Below, piece by piece: positions 1-5,045 of a DNA stretch of 5,045 nucleotides. Within the stretch, counting starts at the first letter, position 1, and each line of letters begins with the position of its first letter. The stretch lies in NCBI GenBank assembly GCA_938016235.1, contig CALLPU010000553.1:1-5045 (forward strand), in the 5' to 3' direction. The translations under genes and the position numbers were made by a program. The notes under the pieces are model-generated. The model did no database searches and was not told the origin of the DNA. It saw only the letters and a program-made list of their open reading frames with translations. The stretch comes from an uncultured Granulosicoccus sp. (lineage in GTDB: Bacteria; Pseudomonadota; Gammaproteobacteria; Granulosicoccales; Granulosicoccaceae).

Positions 1-1
1 A

Positions 2-1183
2 TACATCACCGTTCTGATCAAACACGACTGCGCCAGTGGCGCCCTGGTAAGACACGCTCTTGCCTTCGCCGAGCAGTTCAAGGGCCTTTTTCAAACCCTC
101 CACATCCGGTGATATGGGTGTGCCTTCCGGGTCAGTGACATTTGGCACCTGTGCGGCAATAGAAGCGCCGGTAAGTTCGGACGCTGCTTCCATTGCCAGC
201 AGTGAAATCATGACCGCATCAAAGCTGTTCTGCAACCCGGGGCCATTAGGCTCAGAATCGAACTTTGCCTTGTACATGTCAGTAAACGACATGGCGGAAT
301 CCGTGCGCGGTGGGGCTGAGTCGTGACCAACCAGATCCTTCAGGTATTGCATGCCAACACCTTCGCGGAACTCATCCGATTTCAGCGCGTTGGCTGCCAC
401 CAGTTTTTGCGTACCACCCAGCGATATCCATTCCCGCACAACTGATATACCTTCCGTGGGGTATATGGCGAGGTAGAGCGCTTCAGGTTGTGTCTTGAGC
501 ATTTCAGTAACTTCTGCCCGGTACGAGGGCTGTGCATCATTGATGGCAGCTGATGTGGTGACTTCAATGCCAAGCGTGGCGAGATCGGCGGCGACCAGCT
601 TGCCGATATCCTGACCCCAATCATCGTTCTTGTAGAAGATGCCAACGCTCTTGTAGCCACGCTCCTGAATCAGTTTTGCCGCAACAGCAGCCTGATTTCG
701 GGTGGTGGCAAACGTGCGGAACCATAGACCGTTGGTCTTGCCTTCAGCAGCCAGGTCGGTGAATGCTGTTGATGAGGAACAACACGACATCTGCATGACG
801 CCAGACGGTGCGGTTACCGATGTGAGTATGGGCATGGAGACGCCACTGGACACTGCACCCAGCAGCACAGGGACCTTGTCCAGATCCACCAGGGCCTTGG
901 CCGAATCAACACCGATCTTCGGGTCCACCTGTGTGTCACGCAATACCATTTCGATATCACAACCTTTGACACCGCCGGCTTCGTTGAAGAGGTCTACGGC
1001 AAATTGCGCCGTTTCTGCGATGGGCCTGCCCCAGTCCACAGAGGTTGGCAAGACTGCCCCTATCTTGGTGGTGCAATCTGCAGCCTGTGCCGCAGTGACT
1101 GGGACCAGATTTATCATGAGCAGCGTGGCTGCTGCCATACTGGCTGCACAGCCGTTCATTGCTATCAATTTACTACGTTTCAT
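2..1183 (-). CDS. Periplasmic substrate-binding protein of the Liv/HAAT ABC family (3' end outside window)
   Basis: The frame is open from an ATG at 1183 to the left edge, giving 394 residues without a stop. The end in GAVVFDQNGDV corresponds to a region near the C-terminus of LivK-like proteins, so probably only tens of residues are missing. The N-terminus is a Sec signal peptide: MKRSK, a hydrophobic core at residues 13-29, and likely cleavage after AQA (residue 34). Cys37 lacks a lipobox, so a soluble periplasmic protein is expected. Type I periplasmic-binding fold marks are KIGAVLPTS (40-48), FNEAGGVKG (66-74), DTQVDP (83-88), LLGAVSS (107-113) and SVGIFYKNDDWGQD (179-192). The adjacent Cys134-Cys135 in SCCSSST sits where LivJ has part of its ligand pocket. 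The start is supported by GGAGG four bases upstream. Ligand unknown: amino acid, amide or another small solute is possible. It is the last of the six visible genes, unlike the E. coli liv genes. Confidence 0.92.
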   Translation of the reverse strand, partial: MKRSKLIAMNGCAASMAAATLLMINLVPVTAAQAADCTTKIGAVLPTSVDWGRPIAETAQFAVDLFNEAGGVKGCDIEMVLRDTQVDPKIGVDSAKALVDLDKVPVLLGAVSSGVSMPILTSVTAPSGVMQMSCCSSSTAFTDLAAEGKTNGLWFRTFATTRNQAAVAAKLIQERGYKSVGIFYKNDDWGQDIGKLVAADLATLGIEVTTSAAINDAQPSYRAEVTEMLKTQPEALYLAIYPTEGISVVREWISLGGTQKLVAANALKSDEFREGVGMQYLKDLVGHDSAPPRTDSAMSFTDMYKAKFDSEPNGPGLQNSFDAVMISLLAMEAASELTGASIAAQVPNVTDPEGTPISPDVEGLKKALELLGEGKSVSYQGATGAVVFDQNGDV

Positions 1184-2153
1184 GGCGCCTCCCGGGCGTT
1201 GGTGAATGTTGCATCGTGTAGCGCATCTGGCTCAGTTTTTCCGGTAGCAAGCCCTTGGGGCGCGCTAACAGAGTGAGTACGATAATAGAGCCGATGAGAA
1301 TATATTGGATAGAGCCTGCGTAGAGCTGAATGTCTTGAGGTGCCACAGCGGTAAGCAACCAGCCGCTGCCCACCCAGCTGCCCCAGACTACCAGTGCGCC
1401 AATGATGGCGCCCTGATTGTTACCACTGCCGCCCACAATCAACATCGCCCATATCTGGAAGGTGAGTATGGGAGCGAGATCCTGAGGGCTGATGAATGCA
1501 TAGAACGTGGCATACAGTGCACCCGATAACCCCATGATCATGGCCCCCAATACGAAAGAGGTCAGGCGTATGGCTGGTGGTGACTTTCCCAACGATCGGG
1601 CTGCGCGCTCGTTTTCCCGCACCGCTCTGAGTAAGCGTCCGAATGGTGAGCGCACCAGTGTTTCCAGAAACCAGTAAACCGCGCAAACACACATGAAGAC
1701 GATCAGCAGGAAAAACAGGTTGTAGTAAAAAGGGTCTGCAATCATGGCTTCAAATGGTCGCTCGAAGCCTCTCAGTCCTTTTGCACCACCGGTCAGGTAC
1801 TCGGCATTTCGCACTACTGTTTCCAGTGCAATGGCAACACCAAACGTGGCAATGGCCAGGTAATCGTGGCGTAGCCGGGTTGTCGCGAGACCCACAAGCA
1901 GCGCCAGCGCTCCTGCCAGTAGTATGGCTCCGATAAGCGCCACCGGGTAGGGCAGTGCAAAGCCACCGAGGCCATCGACACGCGGTGGACCTCCGAGCAA
2001 TACAATGCCGTAGGCACCTGCTCCAAAGAATGCAACGATGCCGCCGTTGAACAGACCGGTGAAGCCCCACTGCAAGTTAAGCCCTAAAACCGCAATAGCC
2101 AGAATGAAGGCGATGGTGAGGAAGAACGTGAGGTACGAGATGATGCCAATCAT
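1173..2153 (-). CDS. livM: Branched-chain-amino-acid-type ABC transporter permease, LivM-like
   Basis: A complete 326-residue second permease, shorter than the 425 residues of E. coli LivM but within the range of LivM-like proteins elsewhere. Marks in order are GFTGLFNGGIVAFFGAGAY (residues 30-48), close to the family's GLTGLFNLGHAAFFGIGAY pattern; RLRHDYLAIATFG (93-105); GGAKGLRG (122-129); the cytoplasmic coupling segment SPFGRLLRAVRENERAARSLG (169-189) that should dock on an ATPase; IVGGSGNNQGAIIGA (239-253); and RPKGLLPEK (298-306). A hydrophilic tail of about 20 residues follows. The ATG at 2153 overlaps the livH stop and has a usable GGTGA six bases upstream. The last codons contain the ribosome-binding site and start codon of the binding-protein gene, which begins 11 bases before this gene ends. 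The family assignment is secure. Confidence 0.94.
   Translation of the reverse strand: MIGIISYLTFFLTIAFILAIAVLGLNLQWGFTGLFNGGIVAFFGAGAYGIVLLGGPPRVDGLGGFALPYPVALIGAILLAGALALLVGLATTRLRHDYLAIATFGVAIALETVVRNAEYLTGGAKGLRGFERPFEAMIADPFYYNLFFLLIVFMCVCAVYWFLETLVRSPFGRLLRAVRENERAARSLGKSPPAIRLTSFVLGAMIMGLSGALYATFYAFISPQDLAPILTFQIWAMLIVGGSGNNQGAIIGALVVWGSWVGSGWLLTAVAPQDIQLYAGSIQYILIGSIIVLTLLARPKGLLPEKLSQMRYTMQHSPTPGRRHET
1188..1192 (-). promoter_or_regulatory. Ribosome-binding site of the substrate-binding protein gene
   Basis: GGAGG, within GGGAGGCGCC, lies four bases before the ATG at 1183 and inside the last codons of the livM-like gene. It is one of the two best Shine-Dalgarno matches in the window, alongside the livH site. 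This suggests the binding protein is translated well despite its late position, and it supports ATG 1183 over the internal ATG at 1159. Confidence 0.7.
2150..2153 (-). other. ATGA stop/start overlap, livH to livM
   Basis: The TGA of the livH-like gene (2152-2150) overlaps the ATG of the livM-like gene (2153-2151). Together with the GGTGA just upstream, it allows both coupled and independent initiation of the second permease, consistent with equal production of the two channel subunits. Confidence 0.88.
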
Positions 2154-3061
2154 CGCTCTTCACCCAGCAAGCCATTGGGTCGCACATACAAGGCAAGCAG
2201 AATGATGACAAAAGGCATGGCAGGTTTGTACCCGGTCGGGATATACAACAATGCAAGGCTGGAGGCCAGGCCCACAATGAGCCCGCCCAGGGCGGCCCCG
2301 TAGATACTGCCAATACCGCCCACAATGGCAGCAGCAAACAAGGATAAAACGAGATCTCTCCCCATCACCGGACTGAGCTGGTTGTTCAGGGCGTAACACA
2401 CACCGGCTATGGCTGCCAGTGAGCCGCCCAGTAACCAGGCAAGTCGGATCATGGCAGCCAGATTGATTCCATTCACCTGAGCCAGCTCGGGATTTTCAGA
2501 AACTGCCAACAGGGCATAGCCTATGGAGGTTCGGGTGATCAGAAGATGCAAGGCGAGCATGACAACAATGGTCAGCACCAGAATGAATAGTTGGTCGGGT
2601 TTGATCAGAAGCAGCGGGTCAGAACTGACCATCAGCGCGAAAGCAATGTCGTTCGAGTAATGAGTAGACTTCAGGCCATAAATCAGCCCGATGACGTTGC
2701 GCACAATCAGCCCGATGCCAAATGAGGCAAACACCATGGTGAGCGGTCCGGCGTTTTCCCGCAGTCGTTTGAACACCAGTTTGTCAATCAGCGCTGCCAA
2801 CAAGCCGGTTAGCAGTAAGGACAGCAGCATGGCCAGTATCAGTGAGACGCTGACACTCAAGTGCGGAAGCCGGGTGGTCAGTGTTGCGGACAGGCCGGAT
2901 ACCATGGCATCCAGCGTGAGGGCGAAGTAGGCACCCAGTGCTATCAGCTCAGCATGTGAGAAGTTGGCAAAGCGCAGAATATGCATGATCAGCGTCAGGC
3001 CGATTGCACCGAGTGAGAGAATTGAACCGACAAGGATGCCGTCAAACAGGCTTTGCAGCAT
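2150..3061 (-). CDS. livH: Branched-chain-amino-acid-type ABC transporter permease, LivH-like
   Basis: A complete 303-residue, strongly hydrophobic inner-membrane permease (E. coli LivH has 308). It forms the translocation channel together with the LivM-like protein. Family marks are the N-terminal GLTLIMHILRFANFSHAEL stretch followed by ALGAY (residues 21-45), the cytoplasmic segment around TSIGYALLAVSENPELAQVNGI (178-199) that should contact an ATPase, the GGIGSIYGA segment in the late membrane region, and the C-terminal RPNGLLGEER (294-303), which matches the family's RPxGL ending. By eye there are about eight hydrophobic segments. The start ATG lies 20 bases inside the livF-like gene and is preceded by GGAGG with only three bases between. 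The stop overlaps the livM-like start in an ATGA. No frameshift or missing core motif is seen. As in this family generally, the permease sequence does not reveal the substrate. Confidence 0.94.
   Translation of the reverse strand: MLQSLFDGILVGSILSLGAIGLTLIMHILRFANFSHAELIALGAYFALTLDAMVSGLSATLTTRLPHLSVSVSLILAMLLSLLLTGLLAALIDKLVFKRLRENAGPLTMVFASFGIGLIVRNVIGLIYGLKSTHYSNDIAFALMVSSDPLLLIKPDQLFILVLTIVVMLALHLLITRTSIGYALLAVSENPELAQVNGINLAAMIRLAWLLGGSLAAIAGVCYALNNQLSPVMGRDLVLSLFAAAIVGGIGSIYGAALGGLIVGLASSLALLYIPTGYKPAMPFVIILLALYVRPNGLLGEER
2160..2164 (-). promoter_or_regulatory. Likely ribosome-binding site of the livM-like gene
   Basis: GGTGA lies six bases before the ATG at 2153, within the final codons of the livH-like gene. 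It is a partial Shine-Dalgarno match at good spacing and could supplement coupling through the ATGA overlap. Confidence 0.4.
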
Positions 3062-3788
3062 GTGCCTCCGCGCGTCTTGCGCCCATGTAAATTTCTCCCA
3101 GTACCGGATCGTTTAACATCGTCTGGGCATCGCCTTCGTGCTGATTGCGACCATCGGCAAGAATGTAGGCACGATCAGACAGCGGCAACGCCGCCCGCAC
3201 ATTCTGTTCAACCATGAGAATACCGACACCTTCTGCCGCTATCGAGCGCAGCATGCCGAGGACCTCATCCACAGCCACCGGCGATAGCCCAGCGCTGGGT
3301 TCATCCAGTAGCAGGAGATGGGGTTTTGCTAACAGCGCCATGGCCAATGCCAGGAATTGCCGTTGCCCTCCGGACAGGGACCCGGCCTTAGCCTTGAATT
3401 TTTCGTCCAGCACAGGAAATACGGCCAGCATGTGCTGGAGGCGATGGCGTCGGTTACCGGTGTATCGACGCGCTGCCAGGAGCAGGTTCTGCTCCACGCT
3501 CATGGTGCGGAATATGTTGTTTAACTGTGGAACCATTGCGACGCCAGCGCGCGAGAGTTTATCGGTTCGGATGCCGCTGATGTTTGTGGCGCCGAGACGG
3601 ATATGCCCTTGCTCGATAGGCAGCAAGCCTGCAATACTTTTCAGTAGTGTGGATTTGCCAGCGCCGTTGGGGCCGATGATGCAGACAATTTCTTCAGGCT
3701 CTGTGGTGATGCTGATGTCATGGATGATGGGCATACCTCGCACATAGCCGGCACTGATGGACTGCACGTTGAGCACCTGCGGGTTCAT
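3042..3788 (-). CDS. livF: Branched-chain-amino-acid-type ABC transporter ATPase, LivF-like
   Basis: The second ATP-binding subunit, 248 residues from the chosen ATG (E. coli LivF has 237). Motifs are Walker A GPNGAGKST (39-47), Q-loop Gln88 in VPQLN, signature LSGGQ (138-142), Walker B LLLLDE (158-163) and D-loop SAGLSP (165-170). At the H-loop position it has Gln195 in MVEQN instead of His; E. coli LivF also has VEQN, so this is normal for the family and separates it from its LivG-like partner. A longer reading starts at a GTG at 3845 and adds 19 residues. I reject it because the ATG at 3788 forms a 4-base ATGA overlap with the livG stop and places the N-terminus where family members begin. 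No clear Shine-Dalgarno is visible. The 3' end overlaps the livH-like gene by 20 bases. The last 17 or so residues (about GARRAEAHAAKPV) extend beyond the usual C-terminal YLG/YMG motif. Confidence 0.94.
   Translation of the reverse strand: MNPQVLNVQSISAGYVRGMPIIHDISITTEPEEIVCIIGPNGAGKSTLLKSIAGLLPIEQGHIRLGATNISGIRTDKLSRAGVAMVPQLNNIFRTMSVEQNLLLAARRYTGNRRHRLQHMLAVFPVLDEKFKAKAGSLSGGQRQFLALAMALLAKPHLLLLDEPSAGLSPVAVDEVLGMLRSIAAEGVGILMVEQNVRAALPLSDRAYILADGRNQHEGDAQTMLNDPVLGEIYMGARRAEAHAAKPV
3065..3069 (-). promoter_or_regulatory. Ribosome-binding site of the livH-like gene
   Basis: GGAGG sits three bases before the ATG at 3061, inside the end of the livF-like gene. The spacing is shorter than usual, but the match is strong. 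Because the overlap with livF is 20 bases rather than an ATGA, this site probably allows separate initiation. Confidence 0.55.
3785..3788 (-). other. ATGA stop/start overlap, livG to livF
   Basis: The TGA of the livG-like gene (3787-3785) overlaps the ATG of the livF-like gene (3788-3786). The upstream bases (CGGGCTTGGTAC) hold no clear ribosome-binding site, so coupled translation would give matched amounts of the two ATPases. This overlap also decides the livF start over the upstream GTG at 3845. Confidence 0.85.
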
Positions 3789-4564
3789 GTACCAAGCCCG
3801 CTTGTGCTTCCCAGGTAGCTGTCCAGCAGTTCCTTGCAGTTGCACGCCTCGGTGGCATTGCCTTGAAAGATGATCTTCGCGTTAGCCATGGCTACGATGG
3901 GCTGGCAGTGGCGCATCACCAGATCCATGTTGTGTTCAATAATCAGGAACGTCATGCCGTTGTCATTCAGTGCGTGGATTTTTTCGAGCAACAGAGCGGT
4001 AAGCACAGGATTGACACCGGCTGCGGGTTCGTCCAACAGAATCAATTCAGGCTTACCCATTAGCACTCGCGCCAATTCCAGCAGTTTCTGCTGGCCACCA
4101 GAGAGGTTGCGCGCAGCGTTAGAGGCCACGGCGTCCAGCGTTGTAAATTCCAGCACTTCCCGGGCGCGCTCCAGATGCGCCTGCTCCTGCTCGCGAATGG
4201 CCGATGGACGCAGCACTGGAGCCCAGAACGTTTCACCCAGTTGCCCGGGTGCGGCCAACATCAGGTTGTCCAGCACGGTCATTTCCGGAAACGGTTGAGG
4301 AATCTGGAATGTCCTGGCGAGGCCCTGTCGGAACGCGCCATCGGCACTGTGCCGCTGCAGGGTCCTGCCATTGAATTGAACCTTGCCGCAGTCGGCTTTC
4401 AGCTCGCCTGCCAGGATGTCGAACAGGGTGGATTTGCCAGCACCGTTGGGCCCGATCAATCCAGTGATGGAACCACGGGTAATATCCACCGACACATCGT
4501 CGACTGCCACGAGGGTGTCGAAGCGTCGGGTCAAGCCGCTAGCGCTCAAATGCACCGGGTTCAT
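3785..4564 (-). CDS. livG: Branched-chain-amino-acid-type ABC transporter ATPase, LivG-like
   Basis: A complete 259-residue ATPase, close to the 255 residues of E. coli LivG. It is a cytoplasmic nucleotide-binding subunit that pairs with the LivF-like protein to drive import. Visible motifs are Walker A GPNGAGKST (residues 38-46), Q-loop Gln87 in ARTFQ, signature LSGGQQ (154-159), Walker B LILLDE (174-179) and H-loop His211 in IIEHN. The segment between Q-loop and signature (about 105-135), with LGETFW and a charged helix, and the DEPAAGVNP D-loop are typical of LivG rather than LivF. The ATG at 4564 overlaps the reductase TGA in an ATGA. No good Shine-Dalgarno precedes it (CCTTAACCAATC), so translation probably depends on ribosomes finishing the reductase. 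All catalytic residues are present. The family is certain; the transported substrate is inferred only from family and could be another amino acid, amide or small organic solute. Confidence 0.95.
   Translation of the reverse strand: MNPVHLSASGLTRRFDTLVAVDDVSVDITRGSITGLIGPNGAGKSTLFDILAGELKADCGKVQFNGRTLQRHSADGAFRQGLARTFQIPQPFPEMTVLDNLMLAAPGQLGETFWAPVLRPSAIREQEQAHLERAREVLEFTTLDAVASNAARNLSGGQQKLLELARVLMGKPELILLDEPAAGVNPVLTALLLEKIHALNDNGMTFLIIEHNMDLVMRHCQPIVAMANAKIIFQGNATEACNCKELLDSYLGSTSGLGT
4561..4564 (-). other. ATGA stop/start overlap, aldo/keto reductase to livG
   Basis: The TGA stop of the reductase (4563-4561) and the ATG start of the livG-like gene (4564-4562) share bases. No Shine-Dalgarno is seen upstream of this ATG, which favours termination-reinitiation coupling. 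It is the direct sequence evidence that the reductase and the transporter are in one transcript. Confidence 0.9.
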
Positions 4565-5043
4565 GATTGGTTAAGGTTGTATTTCATGATGCGACCGTGA
4601 GGGCCGTTCCTGTCTCGTTCGAGTTCATAAACGAGCCCGGATGGTCCTGTGCTTTGCGCAAGGATTGCACTGATGGCCTGACAGTCTTGTTCAGTGAGTT
4701 GCAGGCTGGCCGCAGCTAATGTGTCATCGATGTGCCTGGCGTTGCGCGCACCCACAATCACGGCAGCAACAGCCGGTTTATCCAGCAGGTAGCGGATTGC
4801 GACGGCTGACAGCGACGCCTTGTGCTCCTGGCCGATCTGATTCAGCGTGTGCAACAGCTGCTGGAACAGGTCCCAGCCGCCGAAGTCTTCGATGATCAGT
4901 CGGTACTTGATGAGTGAACGGTTTTCGAACGCAAAGCCCGGGTCGTTTTTTCCCAGCCATCCAGGCGTGATGAAACCACCTGCGAGTGCGCCGTAACAAA
5001 ACAGCTGAATGTTGTTGTTCAGGCACCAGTCTGAAAAAGCCCC
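4561..5043 (-). CDS. Aldo/keto reductase, C-terminal part (5' end outside window)
   Basis: The frame is open from the right edge to a TGA at 4563-4561, giving 160 residues of the C-terminal half of an NAD(P)H-dependent aldo/keto reductase, a cytoplasmic TIM-barrel enzyme that interconverts carbonyls and alcohols. Visible marks are a barrel strand with LFCYGALAGGF (about 5004-4972), equivalent to the family's 'Y-x-x-L-x-x-G' strand, and the AAVIVGARNARHIDD segment near 4767-4723, which matches the C-terminal cofactor-binding loop. The C-terminus is conserved-looking, with LERDR and HGRIMKYNLN. The catalytic Asp/Tyr/Lys/His tetrad would lie upstream of the window, so activity cannot be judged. 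The frame is intact; a TTG at 4854 can be mistaken for a start but lies mid-domain. Its stop overlaps the livG-like start by 4 bases, tying it to the transporter operon. The family call is firm; substrate and subfamily are unknown. Confidence 0.9.
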   Translation of the reverse strand, partial: GAFSDWCLNNNIQLFCYGALAGGFITPGWLGKNDPGFAFENRSLIKYRLIIEDFGGWDLFQQLLHTLNQIGQEHKASLSAVAIRYLLDKPAVAAVIVGARNARHIDDTLAAASLQLTEQDCQAISAILAQSTGPSGLVYELERDRNGPHGRIMKYNLNQS

Positions 5044-5045
5044 TG

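Noticed and set aside
2..1183. Binding protein as a lipoprotein anchored through Cys37
   Set aside because: The residues before Cys37 (AAD) do not form a lipobox and the cysteine lies beyond a good signal peptidase I site (AQA). A disulfide with Cys75 is a more plausible role.
702..1205. A 167-codon plus-strand open frame
   Set aside because: It lies antisense to the binding-protein gene, whose frame has a clear signal peptide and family motifs. The plus-strand product has low-complexity Ser/Thr/Ala content and no recognisable domain.
3649..3677. A 29-base near-repeat also found at 4428-4456 (27 of 29 bases the same)
   Set aside because: Both copies encode the Walker A region of the two paralogous ATPases. 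The likeness follows from the protein motif and shared ancestry rather than from a mobile or regulatory repeat.
3214..3747. A 177-codon plus-strand open frame
   Set aside because: It is antisense to the livF-like ATPase and explained by the codon use of that gene; the translation shows no family features.
3042..3788. Gln in place of His at the H-loop of the livF-like ATPase as a possible catalytic defect
   Set aside because: E. coli LivF carries the same VEQN sequence, so this is a family trait and not a sign of inactivation.
3870..4298. A 142-codon plus-strand open frame, and an overlapping one at 4175-4600
   Set aside because: Both mirror the livG-like ATPase on the other strand and have no recognisable domain or ribosome-binding site.
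4778..5026. A minus-strand frame suggesting a frameshift in the aldo/keto reductase
   Set aside because: The correct reductase frame is open without interruption from 5043 to 4561 and its motifs continue across the region, so the other frame is a shadow and no frameshift is needed.

Overview
This window is one contiguous minus-strand gene cluster with no intergenic DNA. Read in the direction of transcription (high to low coordinates), it holds the C-terminal part of an aldo/keto reductase, four core components of a branched-chain-amino-acid-type (HAAT/Liv family) ABC importer (LivG-like ATPase, LivF-like ATPase, LivH-like permease, LivM-like permease), and a periplasmic substrate-binding protein that runs off the left edge. 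The reductase lacks its N-terminus and the binding protein lacks only its last residues.

Layout: 5043-4561 aldo/keto reductase (5' partial); 4564-3785 livG-like; 3788-3042 livF-like; 3061-2150 livH-like; 2153-1173 livM-like; 1183-2 binding protein (3' partial). Every junction is an overlap: 4-base ATGA overlaps at reductase/livG, livG/livF and livH/livM, 20 bases at livF/livH, and 11 bases at livM/binding protein. This strongly suggests one polycistronic mRNA with translational coupling. No promoter or terminator lies in view, so the transcript starts beyond base 5045 and ends beyond base 1.

How the parts work together: the binding protein captures a small solute in the periplasm, the LivH/LivM pair forms the inner-membrane channel, and the LivG/LivF pair hydrolyses ATP to drive uptake. 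The reductase is translationally tied to the transporter and probably acts on the imported compound or on something derived from it. The substrate cannot be read from the sequence. A hand alignment with E. coli LivJ suggests that the ligand pocket departs from the leucine-binding type, so a plain leucine/isoleucine/valine label would be overconfident.

The Sec-type signal peptide, the periplasmic binding protein, moderately high GC and Shine-Dalgarno use suggest a Gram-negative bacterium. The protein style looks proteobacterial, but I cannot name a genus. I see no RNA genes, mobile elements, CRISPR arrays or long repeats. The region is mostly ordinary transport machinery. Its notable points are the reductase in the operon, the binding-protein gene placed last, and the unusual cysteine pair in the predicted ligand pocket.
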